Shown here piece by piece: positions 1 through 10,960 of a stretch of DNA of 24,207 nt. This DNA comes from Pirellulales bacterium. Its GTDB lineage: Bacteria > Planctomycetota > Planctomycetia > Pirellulales > JAICIG01. Below the pieces are notes generated by a model. It was given only the letters and a program-made list of their open reading frames with translations, was not told the origin of the DNA and ran no database searches. The DNA lies in the NCBI GenBank assembly GCA_025924495.1, contig JAICIG010000057.1:1-24207 (forward strand), written 5' to 3'. The position numbers and the translations under genes are program-made. Each line of letters opens with the position of its first letter. Within the stretch, counting starts at the first letter, position 1.

Positions 1-1557
1 CTTCCGACCGCCGGCCTCAGCGCCTTCATGAACAACACACCGCTCGTGGCGATGCTAATTCCGGTCGTCGGCGACTGGTCCAAGCAGAATCGAGTGGCGG
101 TTTCCAAGTTGATGATTCCGCTCAGCTACGCCGCCATCCTGGGCGGCACCTGCACCCTGATCGGCACCAGTACCAACCTGGTCGTCGACGGGCAACTGAA
201 GGATGAAGCCAAGCGGCAAATCGCCGCCGCCGTCGGCCACGGCATGAGCGAGACAGCGGCCCGTGAGCAGTTCGAGCAACGCACCAAGCTCCCCTCGAGA
301 GGGCTCGGCATGTTCGATATCACCTGGGTCGGATTGCCGAGCGCGCTCATCGGCTGCGGTTTCATTGTGTTCTTCTCGCGCTGGCTGTTGCCCGACCGGC
401 GTCCCGCCATCAGCAATTTAGATGATCCGCGCTCGTACACGATTGAAATGCTCGTCGAGCCCGACAGTCCGCTGGTCAACAAAACGATCGAGGAGGCGGG
501 ACTGCGGCACTTGCCAGGCGTGTATCTAGCGGAAGTAGACCGCGACGGCTTTGTGCTGCCGGCCGTTGCTCCTGAAGAACGCTTGCGGGCCAACGACCGG
601 TTAGTGTTTGTCGGCGTCGTCGAATCGGTGATCGACTTGCAAAAGATCCGCGGCCTGGTTCCCGCCACCGACCAGGTCTTCAAGCTCACCGCGCCGCGTT
701 CCACGCGCTGCCTGATCGAGGCGGTCGTGTCGAACAGTTGCCCCGTAGCCGGCAAAACGATTCGCGATGGCCGTTTCCGCTCGATCTACAACGCGGCCGT
801 GATTGCCGTGGCGCGCAACGGCGAGCGGATCCACAAAAAGATCGGCGATATCGTGCTGCGCCCGGGCGATACGCTGCTCTTGGAGGCCCATCCTTCGTTC
901 GCCGATCAGCAACGCAACAGTCGCGATTTCTTTCTCGTCAGTCGGCTGGAAGACTCGCAGCCGCCTCGCCACGATCGGGCCTTTCTGGCGACGGCGATTC
1001 TGCTCGGCATGGTGCTGGCGGTCTCGCTGACGAACATCGGCATGCTCAAAGCCTCGATGGTCGCCGCCGGCCTGATGCTGCTGACGCGCTGCTGCACGAC
1101 GTCGGTCGCACGCCGCAGCGTCGATTGGGAAGTGCTGCTGGCGATCGCCGCCTCGTTCGGCATTAGCGCCGCTTTGGAGAAGACAGGCGCCGCCAAGCTC
1201 ATCGCTGACAACCTGATTGGGCTGGCTTCCGGCAATGCCTGGGCCACGTTGGCCATGGTTTACCTGGTTACGCTGATCGCGACGGAGCTGATCACCAACA
1301 ACGCCGCCGCGGCACTCATGTTTCCCCTGGCCATCGCCACAGCGACCCGTTTAGAGACCAACGCCATGCCCTTCGTGATTGTGGTGATGATGGCAGCCTC
1401 TGCCGGCTTCGCGACCCCGATCGGATATCAGACGAATCTCATGGTCTACGGCCCGGGCGGATACCGATTCAGCGACTATCTCCGCGTCGGGGTCCCGCTC
1501 GATCTGTTAATCGGCATCGTGACCGTGCTTTTAGCCCCGCTCGTGTGGCCGTTTTGA
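1..1557 (+). CDS. SLC13-family permease with two RCK_C (TrkA-C) domains, 5'-truncated by window edge
   Basis: The frame is open to base 1 (reads LPTAGLSAF before the first Met at 28), so the gene starts upstream of the window. It resembles SLC13/CitT-type sodium-coupled anion transporters in the inner membrane. Counting from the Met at 28, the residue 46-58 loop (GTSTNLVVDGQLK) and the C-terminal ITNNAAAALMFP and ATPIGYQTNLMVYGPGGY segments are the paired signature loops of the family. Between the membrane halves lie two soluble RCK_C-like domains, about 136-210 and 226-305, which in this subfamily sit in the cytoplasm and probably bind a regulatory ligand. The substrate (sulfate, dicarboxylate or other anion) cannot be told from sequence. 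The first membrane segments are outside the window. A second SLC13 relative without RCK domains lies at 8780-10309. Confidence 0.9.
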   Translation, partial: LPTAGLSAFMNNTPLVAMLIPVVGDWSKQNRVAVSKLMIPLSYAAILGGTCTLIGTSTNLVVDGQLKDEAKRQIAAAVGHGMSETAAREQFEQRTKLPSRGLGMFDITWVGLPSALIGCGFIVFFSRWLLPDRRPAISNLDDPRSYTIEMLVEPDSPLVNKTIEEAGLRHLPGVYLAEVDRDGFVLPAVAPEERLRANDRLVFVGVVESVIDLQKIRGLVPATDQVFKLTAPRSTRCLIEAVVSNSCPVAGKTIRDGRFRSIYNAAVIAVARNGERIHKKIGDIVLRPGDTLLLEAHPSFADQQRNSRDFFLVSRLEDSQPPRHDRAFLATAILLGMVLAVSLTNIGMLKASMVAAGLMLLTRCCTTSVARRSVDWEVLLAIAASFGISAALEKTGAAKLIADNLIGLASGNAWATLAMVYLVTLIATELITNNAAAALMFPLAIATATRLETNAMPFVIVVMMAASAGFATPIGYQTNLMVYGPGGYRFSDYLRVGVPLDLLIGIVTVLLAPLVWPF

Positions 1558-1576
1558 AGAAAGGCGTCGGGCATTG

Positions 1577-1725
1577 GGCGTCAGGCTTCAGGTATCAGGC
1601 GTCAGGAAGAGGCCGAGCTTAAGAGCCGTGCGGCCTCTGCCCGCAAAGCTTGCATGCAATCTGATCTGGACAACCTATCCTTTCTTTCCTGACGCCTGAC
1701 GCCTGTCGCCTGATACCTGATACCT
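1577..1725. repeat. Intergenic inverted repeat made of TCAGGCG/TCAGGTA-type heptads
   Basis: The left arm at 1577-1610 carries short tandem units (TCAGGCT, TCAGGTA, TCAGGCG). The right arm at 1683-1725 is a longer reverse-complement version (CCTGACGCCTGACGCCTG then CCTGATACCTGATACC). The outer AAGA-type ends also match, so transcripts could fold into a long imperfect hairpin with a loop of about 70 bases. It fills most of the 227-base gap between the SLC13 and MFS genes. It may be a miniature mobile element, a dispersed planctomycete repeat, or a transcription end signal for the upstream gene. No transposase is near. Confidence 0.65.
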
Positions 1726-1784
1726 ACCCATCCTTGACTCGCGCCGGACCATCTGGTCAATTTTTGTCTTCCCGCCGGCATTGA

Positions 1785-3503
1785 ATGAATCGTGCCTCCA
1801 GCCTTGAAAGACTCTCACGCCTCATGAGCACCGCAGATCGGCCCTGGTATCGCGAGTTGAATCGTTATCACTGGTTCGTGTTTGTCGTGGCCGCGCTGGG
1901 CTGGCTGTTCGACACGATGGACCAGCAATTATTCAACTTGGCACGGCAACCGGCCGTTTCGGAATTGCTGCGGACGAACTCCTCCGATCCGCGCGTCGGC
2001 GAGTATGGCGGCTATGCGACCTCGATCTTCCTGATCGGCTGGGCCACGGGCGGCATCGTGTTCGGCATTATGGGCGACCGCTTCGGCCGAGCCAAAACGA
2101 TGTTATGGACGATCTTGCTGTACTCTCTGTTCACCGGACTGAGCGCTCTGTCGCAGTCGGTTTGGGACTTCGCGCTCTATCGATTTCTGACAGGTTTAGG
2201 GGTTGGCGGCGAATTCGCGGTCGGCGTATCGCTGGTCGCGGAAGTCATGCCTGATCGCGCTCGCCCCTTCGCTCTGGGGCTGCTGCAGGCATTATCGGCG
2301 ATCGGCAATGTCAGCGCCGCATTGATCGGCATGACGTTAAGCCGCCTTGAAGAATCGGGCGCAGTGGAAAGCTATTGGCGTTGGATGTTCGTCGTCGGTA
2401 CGTTGCCGGCCTTGCTGGCCGTACTCATTCGCCGCAAACTCAAAGAACCCGAGCGCTGGCAAGCCAATGCCTCTCAAGACGAGGTCGCAAAAAAGCTGGG
2501 TTCCTATTCGGAACTGTTCGGCGATCCGCGTTGGCGGAAGAACGCCATTGTCGGACTGCTGTTGGCTTTCTCTGGAATCGTCGGACTATGGGGCATTGGA
2601 TTCTTCAGCATCGACTTGAATCGACTCGTGTTTCGCAAGACTTTCGAGAACGAGGCCAGGGAGCAAGGAGAGGCAGCCAAAGATCGAGCTTTCTTGCAGA
2701 CGCTCTACGCCTCGCCCGAAAAGTTCGATCAATTGGACGATAAGATCCAGCCCAGCAGCATGTTGAGCGAGAAACCGGAGATTAAAGATGCCGAGCGGCT
2801 ACTCGGGGCCGCAATCGAGCTTCGCAAGCGAGGCCAGACCGTTTCGGCCGAATCTGCCCTAGCGCTGCTGGACGAAGGGCTGCCCGATCGCGGCTGGAAG
2901 CCGCAGACCAAGGAAGAACGGGCCCGTCGCGCCGAGTATCTCGAGAGTAATTCCGCCGACCGCGATTCGATTGAAGCGCACGTTGGCAGAATCGCCGATC
3001 GCACCAAACTGATTGCCGGCAAGCTAGGTTTTTGGGCGTCGGTAACTTCGGTGATGATCAATGTCGGCGCTTTCTTTGGCATTTACGCTTTCAGCCTGGT
3101 GACGCATCTGCTAGGACGCAAGCCGACGTTTGCTATCTCCTTCGTGCTGGCGCTATTGAGCACGGCGATGACATTTTGGAATATGCAAACCATCACCGAT
3201 GTGCTGTGGATGATTCCCTTGATGGGCTTTTGCCAACTATCGCTGTTCGGCGGCTATGCGATCTATTTCCCCGAGCTATTCCCGACGCATTTACGCAGCA
3301 CGGGAACGTCCTTCTGCTACAACGTGGGCCGATATGTGGCGGCAGTCGGCCCGACGGGCCTGGGCTTGCTCACCAGCTACGTCTATGCAGACAAACCCGA
3401 GCCGATGCGCTATGCGGGCGTGACGATGTGCGCAGTCTTTCTGGTCGGTCTATTCGCTCTGCCCTTCGCGCCGGAAACGCGCGGCAAGCCGCTGCCCGAG
3501 TAG
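1785..3503 (+). CDS. Major facilitator superfamily transporter with large inter-helix insertion
   Basis: This 572-aa inner-membrane secondary transporter is longer than the usual 400-450 aa of MFS proteins. The loop after TM2 carries the MFS signature GDRFGR (residues 97-102), and LGVGGEFAVG (138-147) resembles the sugar/aromatic-acid:H+ symporter branch. The first six helices lie within residues 30-215 and the second bundle begins near 254. Residues about 281-412 form a charged, non-membrane insertion rich in Glu, Lys and Arg between the helices at 254-276 and 416-438; the C-terminal helices and PETRGK-type tail (PFAPETRGKPL) follow. The start at 1785 gives 13 residues before an alternative ATG at 1824 (MSTADRP); neither has a strong ribosome site. 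The substrate is unknown. It converges with the flavoprotein gene ending at 3564. Confidence 0.88.
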   Translation: MNRASSLERLSRLMSTADRPWYRELNRYHWFVFVVAALGWLFDTMDQQLFNLARQPAVSELLRTNSSDPRVGEYGGYATSIFLIGWATGGIVFGIMGDRFGRAKTMLWTILLYSLFTGLSALSQSVWDFALYRFLTGLGVGGEFAVGVSLVAEVMPDRARPFALGLLQALSAIGNVSAALIGMTLSRLEESGAVESYWRWMFVVGTLPALLAVLIRRKLKEPERWQANASQDEVAKKLGSYSELFGDPRWRKNAIVGLLLAFSGIVGLWGIGFFSIDLNRLVFRKTFENEAREQGEAAKDRAFLQTLYASPEKFDQLDDKIQPSSMLSEKPEIKDAERLLGAAIELRKRGQTVSAESALALLDEGLPDRGWKPQTKEERARRAEYLESNSADRDSIEAHVGRIADRTKLIAGKLGFWASVTSVMINVGAFFGIYAFSLVTHLLGRKPTFAISFVLALLSTAMTFWNMQTITDVLWMIPLMGFCQLSLFGGYAIYFPELFPTHLRSTGTSFCYNVGRYVAAVGPTGLGLLTSYVYADKPEPMRYAGVTMCAVFLVGLFALPFAPETRGKPLPE

Positions 3504-3563
3504 CGGTTGGCACGGCCTAATGGCAGCACGGCCGTTCGTCGCGGGCTTAAACCGGCAAGCGAC

Positions 3564-4850
3564 TTAGCGGACCGGCTCCGCCAGGGCCGGCGCCACGTGC
3601 ACGCGGCGGGGGCCGAAGGCGACCATCCGAGCCGGCATGTCGCGCAGCCACGGAATGCTGGTAAGCAAGCGGAATCCGAACGGCAAATCGAACGGTTGGG
3701 CGTCCTGCAAGGCGTTATTCACGATCTGCCGCTGCATGAATCGTTGAAACGCCTGAATGATGCGCGTGGGCCGCTCGCGCCGCTGCTGCACGGCGGCCAA
3801 ATCTTCGAGGGAGACCTGGCCTCGTTTGAGCGGCGCCGTCAGCAGATTCGCAGCTTCCACGGCGTCTTGGATCGCGTAATTGATGCCCACGCCGCCGACC
3901 GGCGTCATCACGTGGGCGGCGTCGCCGATTAGCAGCAATCCGGCCTTGTACCACCGCTCGAGCAGGCTTGATTCCACCGACAGCACGGAAATCTGCTTCC
4001 AGTCGTGCAGCTCATGAATTCGATCCGCCAGCCAAGGTACGATGGCGGCGACGCTCTGTTGCAGCCGTTCGATGCCTCCCGCGCGAATCTGCGGAAAATC
4101 GCCTTTCAAGATGATATAGCCGATTTGCCAGTGGTCGTCGCGGTTGAGCATGACGACCAGGTGTCCGTGGGCGATATAGAAATCGCCCTCTTCAGGATCC
4201 ACGCCCGGCCGACGCGTCACGCGACACCAGACCACGTCCATCGGAGGCGAGGTCTTTTTCGCCACGAATCCGGCCAGGCTGCGAACCTTCGAAAAGCGGC
4301 CGTCGCAACCGACGACCAAGGGCGCTCGCATCTCGTGCCAGGCATTGTCTTCGCCACGGTATCGCACGCCGACGACGCGATCGTCTTGTTCGACCAATCG
4401 CTGCACGTTGGCGCCCAAGACCAGATGAAATGCTGGATACTTCTTCGCCGCCGCGGCCAGGTAATCCAGAAACCTGGCCTGGGGCAGCATCATAATGTAG
4501 GGAAACTTCGTCTTCAGCCGACGGAAATCGACCATCGGTCGTTCGCCCGCCGGAGTGTGGATTCGCAAGGAGTGGAGCTTGCCGTGCGGCAGTTGCTGTA
4601 ATCCGTCGGCCAGTCCGAGTTGGTCGAGGACTTCGAGCGTCGAGGGATGGATGGTATCGCCGCGAAAATCGCGATCGAAATCCTTGTGGCTTTCCAGCAG
4701 CGTCGTCTGCACGCCGTTGCGGGCCAATAGCAACGAGAGCATCATGCCGGCCGGGCCGCCGCCGACCACGCAGCATTGCGTTTCGCTTGAATCGCGAATC
4801 GTCTCGCCCGCGTCAGCGTGAGTCGCGCGGTCCGGCTCAGACTCTTTCAT
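3564..4850 (-). CDS. FAD-dependent aromatic-ring hydroxylase-type monooxygenase
   Basis: This is a group A flavoprotein monooxygenase of the PHBH/UbiH fold, of 428 aa from the ATG at 4850. Three FAD/NAD(P)H signatures are in order: the Rossmann GGGPAG (residues 30-35) with the acidic LLES strand end, the GCDG motif (181-184) that contacts both FAD and NAD(P)H, and GDAAHVMTPVGGVG (309-322) that binds the FAD ribitol and pyrophosphate. Family members hydroxylate phenolic or quinone-type rings or epoxidise double bonds; the substrate here is not predictable. An in-frame GTG at 4871 is a possible earlier start (435 aa). It lies about 40 bases after the DUF1573 gene on the same strand, so it is probably cotranscribed from a promoter upstream of that gene. 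Confidence 0.87.
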   Translation of the reverse strand: MKESEPDRATHADAGETIRDSSETQCCVVGGGPAGMMLSLLLARNGVQTTLLESHKDFDRDFRGDTIHPSTLEVLDQLGLADGLQQLPHGKLHSLRIHTPAGERPMVDFRRLKTKFPYIMMLPQARFLDYLAAAAKKYPAFHLVLGANVQRLVEQDDRVVGVRYRGEDNAWHEMRAPLVVGCDGRFSKVRSLAGFVAKKTSPPMDVVWCRVTRRPGVDPEEGDFYIAHGHLVVMLNRDDHWQIGYIILKGDFPQIRAGGIERLQQSVAAIVPWLADRIHELHDWKQISVLSVESSLLERWYKAGLLLIGDAAHVMTPVGGVGINYAIQDAVEAANLLTAPLKRGQVSLEDLAAVQQRRERPTRIIQAFQRFMQRQIVNNALQDAQPFDLPFGFRLLTSIPWLRDMPARMVAFGPRRVHVAPALAEPVR

Positions 4851-4892
4851 AACAGGATCCGCACGTCTCACAGCCGCCAGGCGATCAAGAGA

Positions 4893-5990
4893 TCATTCAA
4901 CGCCAGACAATGGCGCCTCGGACGCCGGCTCATCCGAAGTTTGACCTTCTTCAACGGCTTCGCCATCGGTCGTCGCACTCGCGTCTTCGCTCTCTTCCGC
5001 TGGCGCCAAGTCGACCACCTGGGCAAAGGCCGAAAGCTCGGAGATCGTTGCCTGCCCCAAATCGGTCTCGATCTTGATCTTGTAGGAGAGCTTGCCTGGC
5101 TTGTCGCCCGCCGTGAACGTAATAGGCACCAGATGGACGGGCTTGGCCGTTTGCGGCGTGACGAATTTGAAGCATTCGTTATCGCAGCTCACCGCCGTGA
5201 TGCGGAACGGCTTCCTCGCCTGGACCACGACCTGCTTCTTCACGGTTTGTCCGGGTTTCAGGGCCCCGAGAAACAGCGACGACGGGCTAATTGTCAAATC
5301 GGACACCACGCGGGCCTCGACCGACACAGGAAACTCGACCGCACGGCGGTCGTTCGTGACAATAATCAATTGCTCTTTCAAATAGCCGGGGGGGGCTTCG
5401 GCGGTGACGTTCACCGTCAAGTCATAGGTCACGCGGCCGCCGGTCCGCGAGGTCTCGACGGCCTCTGCTTCGACATAGGGGCTGCCGCTTCTGATCTCCG
5501 TAATCGCCCAGTCGTTGCGCCCTTCGTAGACAATTCTGAGTTGCCGGGCGGAGCGCGAGCCGGCATCGACAGAGCCAAATTCGGCTCCGCCTGGCTCCAG
5601 CACCACGTCGGTGCGAATGTAACCGGATACCTGCAACTGCACCTCGGCATAAAACGGCTTGTCAAACGTGACGGTCACCGTCGCGTTCTTTTGGCCGTTA
5701 AACGAGCGAGTGTTGAAGGTCGCCAGAATGGCGCCTTCCTGCAAGGTGGTCAGCAAATCGCGATCGATGGTCGGTGAAGTGCACCCGCAACTCGATCGCA
5801 CGCTGGCGATATGAACGTCTTCTTGGTAGATGTTTTTGAGCTTGAAGCGGTATTCCGCCTTCGCCCCGCGAGCCACCGCGCCAAAATCGTGGCGCGTGTC
5901 TTCGAACATTTTCCGGGCCCATTCTTGAGCCGAGACCGCCGTCGCATGGGCGATCAACAAAAGCATCGAAGCAGCAAAGATGCGTAACAC
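4893..5990 (-). CDS. Exported DUF1573-domain protein with acidic tail
   Basis: A GTG start at 5988-5990 is chosen because a near-perfect ribosome site GGGAGGTGAG ends four bases before it and because it gives a clean signal peptide (LRIFAASMLLLIAHATAVSA, cleavage likely before QEW). An upstream ATG at 6150-6152 would add 54 residues with no signal-like order. The mature part opens with the DUF1573 pattern: a DFGAVARG strand, then SSCGCTSP with the characteristic CGC pair. Two further Ig/ASPM-like beta repeats follow (around EFGSVDAGS and LFLGALKPGQ). The last 40 residues are Glu/Asp/Ser-rich and probably disordered. The family is common in Planctomycetes and Bacteroidetes; its molecular role is not established. 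The protein is 365 aa, secreted or periplasmic, and upstream of the flavoprotein on the same strand. Confidence 0.87.
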   Translation of the reverse strand: MLRIFAASMLLLIAHATAVSAQEWARKMFEDTRHDFGAVARGAKAEYRFKLKNIYQEDVHIASVRSSCGCTSPTIDRDLLTTLQEGAILATFNTRSFNGQKNATVTVTFDKPFYAEVQLQVSGYIRTDVVLEPGGAEFGSVDAGSRSARQLRIVYEGRNDWAITEIRSGSPYVEAEAVETSRTGGRVTYDLTVNVTAEAPPGYLKEQLIIVTNDRRAVEFPVSVEARVVSDLTISPSSLFLGALKPGQTVKKQVVVQARKPFRITAVSCDNECFKFVTPQTAKPVHLVPITFTAGDKPGKLSYKIKIETDLGQATISELSAFAQVVDLAPAEESEDASATTDGEAVEEGQTSDEPASEAPLSGVE

Positions 5991-5994
5991 GTGA

Positions 5995-6004
5995 CTCACC
6001 TCCC
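5995..6004 (-). promoter_or_regulatory. Ribosome binding site deciding the GTG start of the DUF1573 gene
   Basis: On the minus strand GGGAGGTGAG is followed by four bases and then GTG. It is the strongest Shine-Dalgarno match near the gene and places the start directly before the hydrophobic signal peptide. Confidence 0.75.
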
Positions 6005-6133
6005 AGAGGAAGCCTGCGGCCATCATGACCGGCCTAGTAGCGCACGTAAATTGGAGAATTTTTCTCTCAAGCAGGCTTTCCTGGCACAGCGATCCGAACG
6101 AGCTCGAGCTTATAAGAACTTCCACCCGCGGGA

Positions 6134-6162
6134 AAGTTACGCCGCCTGCCACCAGGTGTCAA
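6134..6162 (-). promoter_or_regulatory. Putative sigma70-type promoter of the DUF1573-flavoprotein operon
   Basis: The minus strand has a perfect TTGACA (-35, plus positions 6157-6162), a 17-base spacer and TAACTT (-10, plus 6134-6139, 3 of 6 matches). The spacing is ideal but the -10 is weak. It would leave a leader of roughly 135 bases before the GTG start. Confidence 0.35.
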
Positions 6163-6309
6163 CTTCGTTCCAAGCGTTAGTATCGTTACACGCCGTTGGG
6201 TACCTCAAGATTTTCGGCCCCCCAAACGCTAAACTGGAACCCGGTTTTCAGATGCTGGAAAGCTGGCAAAGCGAGGCGAACTCGTTAAGTGCCGATAACC
6301 GCCGCGCCT

Positions 6310-6338
6310 TTTCCAGCCTCGCTGTTTTACGCTACGAT
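6310..6338 (+). promoter_or_regulatory. Putative promoter of the NHLRC2-like/DASS operon
   Basis: TTTCCA (-35, 6310-6315) and TACGAT (-10, 6333-6338) are separated by 17 bases, about 57 bases before the chosen ATG. Matches are moderate (4 of 6 in the -10), so this is tentative. Confidence 0.3.
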
Positions 6339-6394
6339 ACCGCCTTCGGGGTGCGCACATTAGCTGCACAATTCGCAACTTGTCGGAGTGGCTC

Positions 6395-8776
<2,382 letters not shown>

Positions 8777-8779
8777 AAG

Positions 8780-10309
8780 TTGAACGACGAGATTAAAACC
8801 GAGCCGCTGTCGGCGCTCGAGGCCTGGTTTGAGCAAGTCCGCCACGTGCTCGGGCTGGCGCTCGCCCCGCTGGCGTTCGGCGGCGTGCTATTTCACGATT
8901 TCGAATCGCTCGGGACGGAAGGTCATCGGCTGGCCGCAGTCATGGCCGCCGTCGTGGTCCTGTGGATCACCGAAGCCTTGCCGATGCCGGTCACCGCGCT
9001 GCTCGGCGCGTCGCTGTGCGTGGTATTGAGAGTAGCGCCCGTCAAAGAAGTCTTCGCGCCATTCGCCGACCCGATTATGTTTCTGTTCATCGGGTCGTTC
9101 ATCCTCGCGCGAGCGATTTTCTTGCACCGGCTCGATCGCCGGCTGGCGTTCGGCGTCCTTTCATTGCGGCTGGTCGGCGCCTATCCCGGCCGAATTCTCT
9201 TTGCCTATGGCGCCGTGACGGCGTTCATGTCGGCCTGGATCTCGAACACGGCGACCACGGCCATGATGTTCGCCATCGGCATGTCGATTTTGAGCTTCCT
9301 GTTCGACGAGCAACATGCCGAAGGCGCCCGACTGAGCCGCCGTTATGCCACCGGCTTGATGCTGATGACATCCTTCGCCGCCTCGATCGGCGGGTTGGCC
9401 ACGCCCATCGGCACGCCACCCAACCTGATTGGCTTGGGCGCCATTCGCAAAACGCTCGGCATCGAGATCTCGTTCGTCAAGTTCATGTTGATCGGCGTGC
9501 CGGTCGTCGCCGTGCTGTACCTGTTTCTGTTCGCCTATTTGAATTTCTTCTGTCGCTCGGGACAGCGGCAAATCGCCGGCAGCCATGAAATGCTGGAGCG
9601 CGAACGAGCCCGTCTGGGGCGCTGGACGACTGCCCAGCGATCCACCCTGATCGCTTTCGTGATCACGGTGGCGCTGTGGGTCGTGCCCGGCTTGCTGGCG
9701 CTGGCGACCGGCGTGCAGAGCGATGTTTATAAGACCGTCAGCGCCATCATGCCTGAATCGGTGGCGGCATTGCTCGGCGCTTCGCTTTTGTTCTTGCTGC
9801 CCGGAGATCGCCAAGGCAAAGTGATTTCGTGGCGCGAGGCCTCCGAAATCGATTGGGGCATCGTGCTCTTGTACGGCGGCGGTTATGCGCTTGGATCGCT
9901 TTCCCAACAAACCGGGCTGGCCGATGCCATTGGCCAGGGTCTGGCCGCTTTGTTGCCGCTGCAAGATAACAGCCTGCTTTTATTGCTCGCAGCCACGCTG
10001 GTCGCCACGCTCATTTCCGAGGCGACGAGCAATACGGCATCCGCGATCATCGTTGTCCCCGTGGCTATTTCGCTGGCCAAGGCGGTCGGCGCCGATCCGT
10101 TGGAACCCGCTCTCGGCGCCACGTTCGGCGCCAGTCTCGGCTTCATGCTGCCGGTGTCGACGCCATGCAATGCGATCGTTTATGGCTCCGGTTACATTCC
10201 GATCACGAGGATGATCCGCTACGGCTTGCTGCTCGACATTGCCGGGGTGGCCGTGATCGTGACCGTCGTGCGATTGATGATCCCCGCGCTGAAAGCCAGC
10301 CTCAGTTAA
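8780..10309 (+). CDS. SLC13/DASS-family divalent anion:sodium symporter
   Basis: This 509-aa multi-spanning inner-membrane transporter starts at a TTG three bases after the upstream stop, with AGGT about 11 bases before it. Both halves of the DASS inverted repeat carry the SNT signature: ISNTATTAMMF then ATPIGTPPNLIGLGAI in the first half, and TSNTASAIIVVP then PVSTPCNAIVYGSGYIP in the second. These loops form the substrate and sodium sites in VcINDY-type proteins, which carry C4-dicarboxylates, citrate or sulfate. Unlike the permease at 1-1557 it has no RCK_C domains. The tight spacing indicates cotranscription, and probably translational coupling, with the NHLRC2-like lipoprotein. Confidence 0.9.
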   Translation: MNDEIKTEPLSALEAWFEQVRHVLGLALAPLAFGGVLFHDFESLGTEGHRLAAVMAAVVVLWITEALPMPVTALLGASLCVVLRVAPVKEVFAPFADPIMFLFIGSFILARAIFLHRLDRRLAFGVLSLRLVGAYPGRILFAYGAVTAFMSAWISNTATTAMMFAIGMSILSFLFDEQHAEGARLSRRYATGLMLMTSFAASIGGLATPIGTPPNLIGLGAIRKTLGIEISFVKFMLIGVPVVAVLYLFLFAYLNFFCRSGQRQIAGSHEMLERERARLGRWTTAQRSTLIAFVITVALWVVPGLLALATGVQSDVYKTVSAIMPESVAALLGASLLFLLPGDRQGKVISWREASEIDWGIVLLYGGGYALGSLSQQTGLADAIGQGLAALLPLQDNSLLLLLAATLVATLISEATSNTASAIIVVPVAISLAKAVGADPLEPALGATFGASLGFMLPVSTPCNAIVYGSGYIPITRMIRYGLLLDIAGVAVIVTVVRLMIPALKASLS

Positions 10310-10382
10310 CTGCCGGCCGAAGTCGAGGCGACCGCGCCCCAGCGGAGCGTTGAGAGGCCCGAAGCTGCCGCGATCGGTCTGG

Positions 10383-10556
10383 TCAAAGCAACGGTCTCTT
10401 TTCGAAAAACGCCACGAGGAAGAACGTGGCGATTGGGCCAAACAGCAGTGAAAGCAGAAACCAGTTCAAACCGCTCCGGTTCTTGCCTTGCGCCAGCCCC
10501 GCATTGATCAAGGCCAGTGTTCCCCAACCGACGAAATACCGTCCGGCGTCTTCCAT
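10383..10556 (-). CDS. Small two-helix membrane protein (57 aa)
   Basis: This short frame reads MEDAGRYFVGWGTLALINAG, then a polar GKNRSG turn, then a second hydrophobic stretch (WFLLSLLFGPIATFFLVAFF) and a basic end (EKRPLL). The hydrophobic-loop-hydrophobic pattern with a GPIA motif is typical of small bacterial inner-membrane proteins and unlikely by chance in GC-rich DNA. No strong ribosome site is visible. It is the last of three small genes on this strand. Function unknown. Confidence 0.6.
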   Translation of the reverse strand: MEDAGRYFVGWGTLALINAGLAQGKNRSGLNWFLLSLLFGPIATFFLVAFFEKRPLL

Positions 10557-10673
10557 GCAATGTCTCTAATAAATGGCCGCGACGAACCAGATGGCGCCGC
10601 CGGAAACGCTCCCGCGAAACGACGTTTTGAGGGCTCCAAGGCTGGAGGTGATTCGTTGCAGCGGACGATTTAT

Positions 10674-10886
10674 TTACGTCGCCTGGAGCGCCGCGATGCT
10701 GTTCACATGAATCAATGCACAATGCACCGCGCGATCCGTTTCGGGATCAACGATAATGATGCGGTTTTTGCCGAGCGCGACGCTCTCGGGGTGGCGAACC
10801 TGATGCACTTCACCGTTTGATAAACGGAGTTCGAAGGGCTCAAAAGGGGCGCGGTTCAACCATTCGCGAATCATTTCCATGTTCAT
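10674..10886 (-). CDS. Conserved-looking 70-aa hypothetical protein
   Basis: The protein opens with an amphipathic helix and the phrase LNRAPFEPFELRLSNGEV, followed by HPESVALGKNRIIIV and a CALIHVNSIAAL ending. This order (helix, PFEPF, beta strands, RHPE, ALG) matches, as I remember it, a family of short hypothetical proteins frequent in planctomycete genomes; no function is known. Several starts are possible: GTG at 10892, or ATGs at 10886, 10880 and 10874. The ATG at 10886 is chosen by distance from a weak AGG. It may be cotranscribed with its small neighbours. Confidence 0.65.
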   Translation of the reverse strand: MNMEMIREWLNRAPFEPFELRLSNGEVHQVRHPESVALGKNRIIIVDPETDRAVHCALIHVNSIAALQAT

Positions 10887-10960
10887 GGCCACAGCCTATC
10901 GCGCAAAAAACGCGAAGACTACCTGCCCGCGCTTCCCAGGCGTGTAAAAAGGCGCCGGTC

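Larger units (their letters stand above)
5991..6394. other. Divergent intergenic region between DUF1573 and NHLRC2-like genes
   Basis: This roughly 400-base gap separates divergently transcribed genes. It holds candidate promoters for each side (6134-6162 minus and 6310-6338 plus). A plus-strand frame of 135 codons runs through it but has no recognisable protein character and overlaps both promoters, so I see no gene here. Confidence 0.55.

Noticed and set aside
4818..5777. Long plus-strand frame of 319 codons opposite the DUF1573 gene
   Set aside because: It is antisense to a convincing exported protein, rich in Arg/His/Gly as expected of a GC-rich shadow frame.
10306..10722. Minus-strand 138-codon frame
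   Set aside because: Arg/His-rich with no fold pattern; the 57-aa membrane peptide in another frame of the same strand is far more protein-like.
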